Positions 48,121-56,557 of a DNA stretch of 64,000 bases are shown piece by piece (the stretch's first letter is position 1; each line of letters opens with the position of its first letter). Below the pieces are notes generated by a model. It saw only the letters and a program-made list of their open reading frames with translations. It searched no databases and had not been told where the DNA came from. This DNA is from Verrucomicrobiota bacterium. Its GTDB lineage: Bacteria > Verrucomicrobiota > Verrucomicrobiia > Opitutales > Opitutaceae. The stretch is from positions 16,735-80,734 of the forward strand of contig JACRKC010000129.1 in assembly GCA_016235555.1 (NCBI GenBank), written 5' to 3'. Both the position numbers and the translations under genes were made by a program.

Positions 48121-48264
48121 GAACTCCTTTGTGCGATTCGGCGGCGGGAGCGCGATGCACAAGTTATCGGGTTGCGACGACAGCACAGAAACCAATACCG
48201 GCGATCATCGGCGTGCGCAGCATCCACACCCGCGACAAAGCGACGCTGACGAAGTTTGCAGGGT

Positions 48265-48376
48265 GGTTCGGGGAGCGCACCCGTCTCGGGTCCCGGTGCC
48301 GGCGTCTCGCCGACACCCCGGAAGTCCTCGGCGGGACGCCGAGGACAGCCCGCGAGACGCGGGCGCTCCCCGAACC
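48265..48376. repeat. Palindromic repeat, family I (copy 1)
   Basis: GGTTCGGGGAGCGCACCCGT and its complement at the far end, with nested stems GGCGTCTCGCCGAC and CGGCGGGACGCCG. A copy is at 56428-56538. The rest of the SDR-korB gap (48121-48494) holds a partial family K repeat (48458-48482, ending GCAACGCGCTCCACC), no gene. Confidence 0.8.
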
Positions 48377-48494
48377 GCCGGACTTTCTTTCTGGCTGTTG
48401 TGCAAATCTCCGTAACGCCGCTTGGTGTAGGCAAGGCAGCGAGTCGGCCACAATCCAGCGCGTTGGGGGCAACGCGCTCCACCTCGAATAGAGA

Positions 48495-49376
48495 CTACGC
48501 CGCCGCTTGTTTCGGTCGGAGGGCTTCCTGGCGTTCGCGGATGTAGTGGTCGTAGGTCTGCGGCGGATTCGGGTTCCGATAGAAGACGCCCGTGTAGAGA
48601 TCCGTGCCGTAGGTCTGGGCGAGTTCCATCGCGCGCAGGCGGTTGGCGGGATCGTGGCCCAGGTCGGAGAGTTTCTTCATCTTCGCTTTCTGCACCTTCG
48701 CCTGATCCTCCGGGTCGCCGAACGTCACGCACGGTGACTGGATGTTGACGAAGGAGAAACCGGGATAGCGGATCGCCTCCTCGATGACTTTGGTCATGCC
48801 GTCCATGTCGGACGGGATCGCCTGGGCGACAAAACCGCAGCCGTAGGCGAGCACGTAGAGCAGCGGGTTCACGGGCTCCTCGATGCTGCCGTAGCTGCTG
48901 GTCGAGGTCTTCGCGCCGCGCGGCGTGGTGGGCGAGAGCTGGCCCTTCGTCAGACCGTAGATGTGATTGTCCATCACGATGTAGGTCAGATCGAGGTTGC
49001 GCCGGATGGCGTGGGGCACGTGGCCGCCGCCGATGGAAAAGCCGTCGCCGTCGCCGCCGGCGACGAGCACGAGCAGGTCGGGATTGGCCATCTTGATGCC
49101 TTGGGCGATCGGGAGGGCGCGGCCATGCACGGTGTTGAAGCCGTAGGCGGTCGTGTAGCCGGGGATGCGGCTGGAGCAGCCGATGCCGGAGACGAACGCG
49201 ATCTCGTGCGGCGGGCGGCCGATGCTGGCGAGGGCGCGGTAGAGTCCGGTGACGACACCATAGTCGCCGCAGCCCGGGCACCAGATGGGCTTCAGGGTGC
49301 TGCGAAAATCCTTCGCGGTGTAGGTCTCGACGGGTGCGGCGGGAGGGCAGCCGCAATCAGCAGTGGTGGAGGACAT
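48495..49376 (-). CDS. korB: 2-oxoacid:ferredoxin oxidoreductase subunit beta
   Basis: 293 residues, TPP-binding half of a 2-oxoacid (probably 2-oxoglutarate):ferredoxin oxidoreductase, cytoplasmic. TPP/Mg site GGDGDGFSIGGGHVPH (about 107-122) with VMDNHIYGLTKGQ. Cysteines for the [4Fe-4S] cluster: IWCPGCGDYG (33, 36), SGIGCSSRIPGY (67) and SPCVTF. Starts MSSTTADCGCPPAAP. It lies downstream of korA with a 150-bp gap filled by family J repeat 49403-49478. Electron product is reduced ferredoxin. Confidence 0.95.
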   Translation of the reverse strand: MSSTTADCGCPPAAPVETYTAKDFRSTLKPIWCPGCGDYGVVTGLYRALASIGRPPHEIAFVSGIGCSSRIPGYTTAYGFNTVHGRALPIAQGIKMANPDLLVLVAGGDGDGFSIGGGHVPHAIRRNLDLTYIVMDNHIYGLTKGQLSPTTPRGAKTSTSSYGSIEEPVNPLLYVLAYGCGFVAQAIPSDMDGMTKVIEEAIRYPGFSFVNIQSPCVTFGDPEDQAKVQKAKMKKLSDLGHDPANRLRAMELAQTYGTDLYTGVFYRNPNPPQTYDHYIRERQEALRPKQAAA

Positions 49377-49402
49377 GGTTCAGGCGGTGGGTGTTTGATT
49401 GA

Positions 49403-49478
49403 GGGTGGGCCGGGCGCTCCGCGCACGGCTGAGACGGCGGACGCGCTGAAGGCCGCGCGCGGAGCGCACGGCCCACCC
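49403..49478. repeat. Palindromic repeat, family J
   Basis: GGGTGGGCCGGGCGCTCCGC and its complement GCGGAGCGCACGGCCCACCC. It lies between korA and korB. Confidence 0.8.
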
Positions 49479-49529
49479 GCCGAGGTGGGATGAGGAAAAG
49501 AATGCAGGCGGCGCGGGCATATTCTCGGT

Positions 49530-51308
49530 TCAGGCGGTGGGGACGAGCGCCGGCGAAGCGGCGAGGGTTTGGGAGATTTGGGTGATTTGCGCCAGCACGT
49601 CGGCCGGCGTGATGGGGTTGGCGCCGCTGCGGGCGAGCGCGGTGAATTTCCGCGGGACGTTGGTCCACATGCGGATGATGCGGTGGAGCTGACCCTGGTG
49701 TGATTGCTCGACCACGAGGCCGTGCTGCACGGAGGCGAAGAAATCCTGGTAAACCTCCTCGACGACCGGGTAGACGAGCTTGGGGATGAGGACCTTGACC
49801 TTGAGGCCCTGCGCGCGGGCGGCGCGGACGGCTTCGAGCGCCACACCGGCGATGCTGCCCCAGGCGATGAGGCCGAGCGGGGCGTCGGCGTCGCCTTCGA
49901 TGACGAAGAGGTCGCGGCGGTTCTTCAACGCGTCCATCTTGTGGAGGCGTTTCTCGTTCATCCTGGCGTGCATCTCACCGCTGCTGGTGGGCGCGCCACT
50001 CTCGTTGTGCTCGATGCCGGCGGCGAGGTAGCTGCCGCCCTTCATGCCGGGATGACTGATGGGGCTGATGCCGGACTCCGTGAAACGGAAACGGACGTAG
50101 GGCTCGAGCTCCTGCGCGGTGGGGGCGAGGCGGTCGACGAGCTTGAATTTCGAGGTGTCGACCGGGTCGATGATGTCCTTGCGCTGGGCGATCTCCTGAT
50201 CGGAGAGGACGACGACCGGGGTCTGGAATTCCTCGGAGATATTAAACGCCTCGACGGTGACGCCATACATGTCCTCCACGCTGATCGGCGCGAGGATGGG
50301 GCGCACGGTGTCGCCGTGCGCGGAGAACGCCGCGGCGAACAAATCCGCCTGCTCGGGCTTGGTCGGGATGCCGGTGGACGGACCGCCGCGCTGGACGTTG
50401 ACGACGACGAGCGGCAGCTCTGACACGCTGGCGAGACCGAGAACCTCGGCCTTGAGCGAGAAACCGGGGCCGGAGGTGGCGGTCATGGATTTCTTGCCCG
50501 CGTAAGTCGCGCCGACGGCGGCGGCGATGCCGGCAATCTCGTCCTCGGCCTGCAGGAGCGAGCCGCCGTGTTTCCAGATATCCTTCTGGAGATGCTGCAT
50601 GATTTCGGTGGCGGGCGTGATCGGGTAGCCGCCGAAGAACTTGCAGCCGGCGAAGAGCGCGGCCTGGGCGCAGACCTCGTTACCGTCGGTGACGATGCGC
50701 TTGCCGCCGCTGCCGGCGGGCGGGCTCATGCGTTTGTCGGTGCCGATGGGATTCTGTTCGGCATACTCGAAACCGGCGGCGAAAGCCTGCTCGTTGCCCG
50801 CGAGGACATCCTCGCCCTTCTTGCCGAACTTGCGGCGGATGCCCTCAAGGATCGCCTGGCGCCCAAAGCCGAACCAGCCGGCGAGCAGGCCGATGACGAC
50901 GTTGTTTTTCGCCTGAAGCGTTTTGGCGGCCTTCATGGCCATCTCCGACATGGGCACGGCCATGACGACGGACGGTTTGATTTTCAGCGGGATGTCAGCG
51001 GGCGCGACGCCGGTCTTCTTTTCGTAGATGACGACGGTGTCGGGGCCGACGGGCAGTTCACCGCCGAATTTCAGGAAGTCCTCCCAGTTGAGCACGACTG
51101 CGACGGAGAGGGTGCCGCCGGGGTTGAGCACGGGCGCCGTGGCCACGCGCAGGCGGCAGGAGGATTCGCCGCCGCGGATTTGAGAGCCGAAGCTCTTCGT
51201 GAGGATCGCGTAGTAGCCCTCGCGCGCGAGCGCGGAGATGAGGGACTCGCCGGCGGAGACGATGCCGTCGCCGCCCGATCCGGCCATGCCGATAATCAGG
51301 TCATTCAT
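49530..51308 (-). CDS. korA: 2-oxoacid:ferredoxin oxidoreductase subunit alpha (gamma-alpha fusion)
   Basis: 592 residues. Residues 1-190 are the gamma domain (MNDLIIGMAGSGGDGIVSAG), followed by the alpha domain from about 200: GNEVCAQAALFAGCKFFGGY then PITPATEIMQHL, AVGATYAGKKSMTATSGPGF and VNVQRGGPSTGIPTKPEQAD. This gamma-alpha fused form is typical of 2-oxoglutarate:ferredoxin oxidoreductases. The start at 51308 is supported by the glycine-rich start motif, and the next upstream ORF is ferredoxin. Confidence 0.95.
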   Translation of the reverse strand: MNDLIIGMAGSGGDGIVSAGESLISALAREGYYAILTKSFGSQIRGGESSCRLRVATAPVLNPGGTLSVAVVLNWEDFLKFGGELPVGPDTVVIYEKKTGVAPADIPLKIKPSVVMAVPMSEMAMKAAKTLQAKNNVVIGLLAGWFGFGRQAILEGIRRKFGKKGEDVLAGNEQAFAAGFEYAEQNPIGTDKRMSPPAGSGGKRIVTDGNEVCAQAALFAGCKFFGGYPITPATEIMQHLQKDIWKHGGSLLQAEDEIAGIAAAVGATYAGKKSMTATSGPGFSLKAEVLGLASVSELPLVVVNVQRGGPSTGIPTKPEQADLFAAAFSAHGDTVRPILAPISVEDMYGVTVEAFNISEEFQTPVVVLSDQEIAQRKDIIDPVDTSKFKLVDRLAPTAQELEPYVRFRFTESGISPISHPGMKGGSYLAAGIEHNESGAPTSSGEMHARMNEKRLHKMDALKNRRDLFVIEGDADAPLGLIAWGSIAGVALEAVRAARAQGLKVKVLIPKLVYPVVEEVYQDFFASVQHGLVVEQSHQGQLHRIIRMWTNVPRKFTALARSGANPITPADVLAQITQISQTLAASPALVPTA

Positions 51309-51325
51309 TTTGGGGAAGGCGTGGT

Positions 51326-51562
51326 TCAGGCCGGGCCGTCGTTGCCGATCGAGTTGGTGGCGCAGGCCGCGAGCGCCTCGTCGGCCAGTGCGATCTCGTC
51401 GGCGGTGGCGGGCTGGCGTTTCACGAAACCGAGCCCCGTGTCGTCGTTGCGGCCGAACAGTTCCGGCGCCATCACGCGACACTGGTCACAATCGATGCAC
51501 GAGTTGTCCACGTAATACGGCCCGGGGACGTTGTCGGGGGTGCGGTCGGAGAACGTTGCCAT
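51326..51562 (-). CDS. Small single-cluster ferredoxin
   Basis: 78 residues (MATFSDRTPDNVPGPYYVDN, start 51562). Cysteines in SCIDCDQCRVMAPELF (22, 25, 28) and AACATNSI (67) give one [4Fe-4S] cluster; the residue after the last Cys is Ala, where Pro is usual. It resembles the Fer4_13-type ferredoxins. It lies 17 bp upstream of korA and probably accepts electrons from the Kor enzyme, as the mobile carrier between Kor and complex I. Placement directly downstream of nuo set 2 strengthens that reading. Confidence 0.85.
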   Translation of the reverse strand: MATFSDRTPDNVPGPYYVDNSCIDCDQCRVMAPELFGRNDDTGLGFVKRQPATADEIALADEALAACATNSIGNDGPA

Positions 51563-51668
51563 GACTACCACACTAGCACCGACGGGCGCACTTCGCCGTG
51601 CGCCGGCTGACCAAGATTGCGCAGATTTTGGCCTGCCAGTGCGCCGCGTTTGGCGCCTTTTGGGCGGA

Positions 51669-53150
51669 TCAGAGCAACCGGATGACCACCGACGGGGCGA
51701 GGCCCAGCGCCACCAAGAGCGCCGCACAGACGAGCAGCACGAGCGCCGGGAGCAACGGGGTGGCAATGGGGGGCGCGGAGGCGTCACCTTTCGCCACCAG
51801 GGCCTGTTTCAGCACGATCAGATAATAGTAGAGCGCCACGCCGCTCAGGCCGATGGCGATGAAGGCGAGCCAGCCGGCGACGCCCGCTACGCCGCCGATC
51901 TTCAACGCCGCGGCAAACACGAGGAATTTTCCGAAGAAGCCCGCGAGCGGCGGGATGCCGGCGAGCGAGAGAATGAAAACAGCGAGGCAGCCCGCCAGCA
52001 GCGGCGAGCGCCGATAGAGGCCGGCGAGATCGGTGATGTTCTGGCAACCCGACGGATCCGCGCGCTCCAGCACGGCGATCACGCCGAAGGCACCGACCGT
52101 CGCGATACCGTAGGTGGCGGCGTAGTAGAAGAGCGGCCCGACGCCCGAGCCGAGTCCGCGCGGTCCCGCCACGATCACGCCGAGGAGCAACACACCGGCA
52201 TGCGCGATGGCCGAGTAGGCAAGGAGGCGGCGGAGGTTGGACTGGGCCAGCGCGCCGAGATTGCCGAGCAACATCGAGGCGAGTGCGACCACGGCGGCGA
52301 CCGGCAGCCAGCCCGGCGCGCCCTGAAAAGTCGCCACGCTGCCCGACACCGGCCCGAGGCCATGCCAGAGCAGACGCGCGAAGAGCGCGAAACCCGCGAG
52401 CTTCGAGGCCGACGCGATGAGCGCGGCGCTCGGCACCGGTGCGCCCTGGTAGGCATCAGGCGCCCAGAGGTGGAACGGCGCCGCGGCGGCCTTGAAGCCG
52501 AAGGCCACAAGGATCATCACGAGCGCGACGATCACGAGCGGGTTGAGGCCGGCGACACCGAGCTGCTTCGCGATCTCTGGCAGTTCGATCGAGCCGGTCA
52601 GGCCATAGATCAGGCTGAAGCCGAACAGCAGAAACGCCGCCGACATGCCGCCGAAGAGGAAATACTTCAGCGCCGCCTCCGCCGAGGCCGGGCTGGACTT
52701 GTCGTAGCCCGCGAGGATGTAGAGCGAGAGGCTCGCCAGCTCGATCGCGAGGAAGGCGAGGAGCAGCTGGTTGGCCGCCGCCATGAGCGTGAAGCCGGTG
52801 GTCGCGAACAACAGGATCGCCACGTATTCGGCCGGGTGGCGCAGCACGCGGGCACCGCTGGTGACGCCGAGCGTCAGCAACGCCAGCCCGAGCACGCCAA
52901 GGCGGGTGAGCACGGCGAGGTTGTCGAAGACGAGCACGCCGCCGAAAACCGTCCCGCGGGCGCCATACGCCACATGCACGATCGCCACGCCGACCGCGAG
53001 CGCGCCGATCCAGAGGGCGAGTCGCAGGCGTTCGGCCAGCGTGTGCCGGCGGAACACCGCGAGATCCAGCCCCAGCGCCACGAGGGCGCCGAGCACGAGC
53101 GAGGCCTCGGGTCGCAGCGCGCGGAAAAGTTCGGCGTAGTTCAGGCTCAT
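51669..53150 (-). CDS. nuoN: NADH-quinone oxidoreductase subunit N (set 2)
   Basis: 493 residues, about 14 TM helices. Pump residues: Glu in LAFLAIELASLSLYILAGYD, Lys in FKAAAAPFHLWAPDAYQGA, Lys in ASASKLAGFALFARLL. Start ATG 53150 (MSLNYAELFRALRPEASLVL) overlaps the previous nuoM stop by 4 bp (ATGA). Last subunit of set 2; 106 bp before the ferredoxin. Confidence 0.95.
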   Translation of the reverse strand: MSLNYAELFRALRPEASLVLGALVALGLDLAVFRRHTLAERLRLALWIGALAVGVAIVHVAYGARGTVFGGVLVFDNLAVLTRLGVLGLALLTLGVTSGARVLRHPAEYVAILLFATTGFTLMAAANQLLLAFLAIELASLSLYILAGYDKSSPASAEAALKYFLFGGMSAAFLLFGFSLIYGLTGSIELPEIAKQLGVAGLNPLVIVALVMILVAFGFKAAAAPFHLWAPDAYQGAPVPSAALIASASKLAGFALFARLLWHGLGPVSGSVATFQGAPGWLPVAAVVALASMLLGNLGALAQSNLRRLLAYSAIAHAGVLLLGVIVAGPRGLGSGVGPLFYYAATYGIATVGAFGVIAVLERADPSGCQNITDLAGLYRRSPLLAGCLAVFILSLAGIPPLAGFFGKFLVFAAALKIGGVAGVAGWLAFIAIGLSGVALYYYLIVLKQALVAKGDASAPPIATPLLPALVLLVCAALLVALGLAPSVVIRLL

Positions 53151-54682
53151 GGCGTGCCCCCCCTCAACGCCGCCTGCATCAGCGGCGATTGCAGCGCCGG
53201 CGTGATCCAATCGAGCAGAGCGTCAGGTTTGAGGCCGATGTAAACCGAGGTGCCGATGAGCAGCATCGCGCCGACGCGTTCCGGCCAGGTGATGGGGTCG
53301 AAATGATCGTGGTGGAGCCGGTTGACCTCAACCGGCTCAAGCGCGTTGGGGTCAACGCGCTCCACCTTGTCAGTCGCCCCGAAGAACGACACCTGGATGA
53401 CCCGCAACGTGAACGCCGCCGCCACCAACACGCCGACGCCGCCGAGCGCGGCCCACCCCGGCTGCGTTTTCCACGCGCCGATGAGGATGGTGAGTTCGGC
53501 CGGGAAGCCGGAGAAGCCCGGCATGCCCATCGACGCCATCCCGGCGAGCACGAAGGTCAGCGCGGCAAACGGCATCAGCCGGTGGAGCGGCATGGCCCGC
53601 AGATCGGCGAGCTGGCGCGTGTGCGTGCGTTCGTAGACCATGCGTCCGACCACGGCGAAGAGCAGGCCGGCGATCACGCCGTGAGAGAACATCTGGAGCA
53701 CCGCGCCGGCGACCGCCGGCGGATTGGCTGCAGCGAGTCCGAGGATGACGAAGCCCATGTGGCTCACGCTCGAGTAGCCGATGACAAACTTGAAATCCTG
53801 CTGCACGAGCGCCACGAGCCCGGCGTAGATGATCCCGATGATCGCGAGCCCGGCGATGTAGGGTTGCCAGTAGGCGAGCCCGACCGGGAAGAGCGGCATC
53901 GCCACGCGCAGGCAGCCGTAGGCGCCGAGTTTCATCACCACGCCGGCGAGCAGCATCGAAGCCGCGGTCGGCGCCGCGACGTGGCCGGTAGGCGCCCACG
54001 TGTGGAAGGGGAACATGCCCGCCAGCACCGCGAAGCCCGTGAACACCAGCGCGAACATCCCGATCTGCTCGAAGCGCGAGAAGTGCGTGGCGGCCTGCGC
54101 GAGCTCGGCGAGCCCGAAGCTCTTGCCACCGCCCGCCGCGAACGCCCACAGGAGGCCGGCCAGCATCACCGCGCTGCCGACGAAGGAGTAGAGCGCGAGC
54201 TTCATCGCACCGTATTCGCGCCGCGTGGAGCCCCAGTTCGCGATGAGGAAATACTTCGGCACGATCGCGATCTCGTAGAAGACGAAGAGCGTGAACGCGT
54301 CCGCGCTGAGGAACACGCCGTAGACGCCGCCGATGAGCGCGAGGTAGTAGGCGAAGAACTCGCCGGCGCGCTCCTCGATATTCCACGAGAACAAAATGCC
54401 CGCGACGGCCGCGAGTCCGGTGAGCACGACCAGCGTGAGGCTGATGCCGTCGGCCGCGAGGTGGTAGCGGATGCCGAGCTGCGGGATCCACGGGTGGTTG
54501 ACCAGCGTCTGCAGTCCGGGGCCGGGCACGAAACCCATCGCCGCGGGAACCGTGACCGCGACCGCCGTGAGCGCCGCGATTAACGCGACCACGCGAGCCG
54601 TCGCCGCCGAGCGCGCCCCCGCCACCAGCGCGAGCAGCGCGCCGGCAAACGAGATGTAGATCGTGCAGGGCAGGGCGTTCAT
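53147..54682 (-). CDS. nuoM: NADH-quinone oxidoreductase subunit M, second copy (set 2)
   Basis: 511 residues, about 14 TM. A paralogue of the nuoM just upstream: FVFYEIAIVPKYFLIANWGS (Glu), FPFHTWAPTGHVAAPTAASM (Lys in KLGAYGCLRV) and LVQQDFKFVIGYSSVSHMGF. The pair makes set 2 a two-M complex. KVERVDPNALEPVEVNRLHH near the C-terminus is encoded by a palindromic repeat (53312-53365) read in frame. The start MNALPCTIYISFAGALLALV is at 54682. Confidence 0.93.
   Translation of the reverse strand: MNALPCTIYISFAGALLALVAGARSAATARVVALIAALTAVAVTVPAAMGFVPGPGLQTLVNHPWIPQLGIRYHLAADGISLTLVVLTGLAAVAGILFSWNIEERAGEFFAYYLALIGGVYGVFLSADAFTLFVFYEIAIVPKYFLIANWGSTRREYGAMKLALYSFVGSAVMLAGLLWAFAAGGGKSFGLAELAQAATHFSRFEQIGMFALVFTGFAVLAGMFPFHTWAPTGHVAAPTAASMLLAGVVMKLGAYGCLRVAMPLFPVGLAYWQPYIAGLAIIGIIYAGLVALVQQDFKFVIGYSSVSHMGFVILGLAAANPPAVAGAVLQMFSHGVIAGLLFAVVGRMVYERTHTRQLADLRAMPLHRLMPFAALTFVLAGMASMGMPGFSGFPAELTILIGAWKTQPGWAALGGVGVLVAAAFTLRVIQVSFFGATDKVERVDPNALEPVEVNRLHHDHFDPITWPERVGAMLLIGTSVYIGLKPDALLDWITPALQSPLMQAALRGGTP
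53312..53365. repeat. Palindromic repeat, family K, inside the second nuoM (set 2)
   Basis: GTGGAGCCGGTTGACCTC and GGGTCAACGCGCTCCAC. The same family lies at 58571-58644 and is cut by the right window edge at 63950-64000. Confidence 0.82.
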
Positions 54683-54685
54683 CCG

Positions 54686-54759
54686 TTAACCGCAAAGAAC
54701 GCAAGGAGCGCAAAGGAGTGGATCGCGGCCTCTGCGATCTTTGCGTTCCCTGCGGTTAA
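54686..54759. repeat. Palindromic repeat between the two nuoM genes
   Basis: TTAACCGCAAAGAACGCAAG pairs with CTTTGCGTTCCCTGCGGTTA, flanked by TTAA. It fills the short gap. Confidence 0.75.
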
Positions 54760-54774
54760 TTAATCTGGAAAGGT

Positions 54775-56391
54775 TCATGGCAGCACGAGGTGGCCCGCCC
54801 ACGAGGTGACGAGCGGGTTGATCAGACCGGCGAGTAGTTGCGGGTAAACGCCGAGAACAAACATCAGCACGACGAGCGGGAGGAGCGGGGCGAGTTCGAT
54901 GGCGTTGAGATCGGCGAAGCCGTTTGGGGTGGGAGGGGCTTGATGCCCCGACGGATCGGTGGCCGACGACGAGTCGGGGCGTAAAGCCCCTCCCACATTT
55001 GGCCCGAGCGGACCGTGGAAGACTTTCTGCCAGAAGGTCAGCAGGAAGATCGCCGTCGCGAGCAGGCCGAGGCACGCGACCGTCGCCGCCGCGCCGTGCA
55101 GCCCGAACACCCCGCGGAAAATCAGGAACTCGCCGACGAAGCCGTTGAGCCCCGGCAGGCCGAGCGATGAAAAGAGCGAGATACCGCACAGGCCCGCGAA
55201 GAGCGGTGCCGCCGTGCGCACGCCGCCGAAGTCGCCGATGCCGCGTTTGCCGCCTGCGCGCGATTCGAGGACGCCTACGCAGTAGAACAACGCCGCGGCG
55301 GAAAGGCCGTGGTTGAACATCTGCAAAATCGCGCCGCTGAGCGCGGCGGTGGCGGCTTCGCCGTGCAGGCCGTTGCGGCCGGTCGCGTAGGCGACGGCGA
55401 AGAGCGCGAGCAGGCAGTAGCTGAGGTGGTTGATCGAGGAGTAGGCGACGAGGCGCTTGAGGTCGGTCTGGCGCAGCGCGGCGTAGGCGCCGAGCACGAC
55501 GCCGGCCACCGCGAGCCAGATCAGGCACGGCGCCGCGGCGTGCAGTTGCGCCGGGAAGATCGGCCAGAGGATGCGGAGGAAGCCGTAGACGCCCATCTTC
55601 GACATCACGCCGGTGAGGAACATCGAGCCGCTCGTCGGCGCCTCGGCGTAGGCCGGCGGCAGCCAGGTGTGGAAGGGCCAGAGCGGCACCTTGACCGCGA
55701 GCCCGAGCAGCACGCCAAGGAAGACCCAGCGCACGCCGCTGGCGCCGAGTTTCGCGGCCAGCGCGCCGTCGGCGCCGTGTTGCGCGAGTTGGTGGAAATC
55801 GAGCGTGCCCGTCGCCACGAACAGCGCGGCGAAGCCCACCAGCATGAACGCGCTGCCGCCGATCGTGTAGATCACGAACTGGTAGGCGGCGCGTGTGGCC
55901 GGCGCGTCGCCGCGACCGGAGGCGCCGCCCCACAGCTTGATGAGGAAGAACGCCGGCACGAGGCTCAGCTCCCAGAACACGAACCAGTGGAAGAAATCCA
56001 GCGCGAGGAACACGCCGAGCGCCGCGCCTTGCAGCAGGAGGAACAGCGCGCCGAACATCCGCGGGCAATGCTCCTGCCGCCACGCCGCGAGCAGCGCCGC
56101 CGGCGTGACGATGCCGGTGAGCAACACGAGCACGAGGCTCAGGCCGTCGAGTCCGAGGCGGTAGTGGACGTTGAGCGCGGAGATCCAGAGGTGGTTCTCG
56201 ACGAACTGCGGCGCCGTGCGCGCGGGATCGAAGGCCGCGGCGGCCACCAAGCCGAGCGCGAGCGGCGCCAAGCTGAAGGCCAGCGCGAGCGTGCGTGTGA
56301 CCGAGACGCTCGCGCCGCGGAGGAAAGCCAGCAGCGCCGCGCCGATCCACGGCGTAAAGATGATGAGCGAGAGGAGCGGGAGGTTGTTCAT
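54775..56391 (-). CDS. nuoM: NADH-quinone oxidoreductase subunit M, first copy (set 2), with repeat insert
   Basis: 538 residues, longer than a usual NuoM (about 500). Channel residues: Glu in WFVFWELSLVPAFFLIKLWG, Lys in LAVKVPLWPFHTWLPPAYAE, Lys in MSKMGVYGFLRIL and LKRLVAYSSINHLSY. After FWQKVFHGPLGPN a segment (VGGALRPDSSSATDPSGHQA) is encoded by a palindromic repeat (54929-54996). With a 5-bp duplication the insertion is 75 bp, exactly 25 codons. Start MNNLPLLSLIIFTPW at 56391. Confidence 0.93.
   Translation of the reverse strand: MNNLPLLSLIIFTPWIGAALLAFLRGASVSVTRTLALAFSLAPLALGLVAAAAFDPARTAPQFVENHLWISALNVHYRLGLDGLSLVLVLLTGIVTPAALLAAWRQEHCPRMFGALFLLLQGAALGVFLALDFFHWFVFWELSLVPAFFLIKLWGGASGRGDAPATRAAYQFVIYTIGGSAFMLVGFAALFVATGTLDFHQLAQHGADGALAAKLGASGVRWVFLGVLLGLAVKVPLWPFHTWLPPAYAEAPTSGSMFLTGVMSKMGVYGFLRILWPIFPAQLHAAAPCLIWLAVAGVVLGAYAALRQTDLKRLVAYSSINHLSYCLLALFAVAYATGRNGLHGEAATAALSGAILQMFNHGLSAAALFYCVGVLESRAGGKRGIGDFGGVRTAAPLFAGLCGISLFSSLGLPGLNGFVGEFLIFRGVFGLHGAAATVACLGLLATAIFLLTFWQKVFHGPLGPNVGGALRPDSSSATDPSGHQAPPTPNGFADLNAIELAPLLPLVVLMFVLGVYPQLLAGLINPLVTSWAGHLVLP
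54923..55002. mobile_element. In-frame palindromic insertion in nuoM with TTTGG duplication
   Basis: Palindrome GTGGGAGGGGCTTGATGCCC to GGGGCGTAAAGCCCCTCCCA (54929-54996), flanked by TTTGG at 54923-54927 and 54998-55002. Net insertion of 70 bp plus one 5-bp duplication is 75 bp. The outer direct repeat suggests a real insertion rather than a repeat grown in place. Confidence 0.65.
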
Positions 56392-56427
56392 GCGCGACCT
56401 CCGAGAACCCCGCCCGGGATCGAATCA

Positions 56428-56538
56428 TTCGGGGGAGCGCCTGCGTCCCGCAGGCCGTCTTCGGCGTCTCGCCGAAGACTCCGGAGGCCCGGGCGAGACG
56501 CCCGAGCCTGCACGCGGGACGCGTGCGCTCCCCGAACC
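56428..56538. repeat. Palindromic repeat, family I (copy 2)
   Basis: TTCGGGGGAGCGCCTGCGTC and its complement ending GCGTGCGCTCCCCGAA, with inner stems CTTCGGCGTCTCGCCGAAG and GGCGAGACGCC. It fills the gap between nuoL and nuoM of set 2. Confidence 0.8.
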
Positions 56539-56557
56539 GCGAAAAACACCCGCGCCT

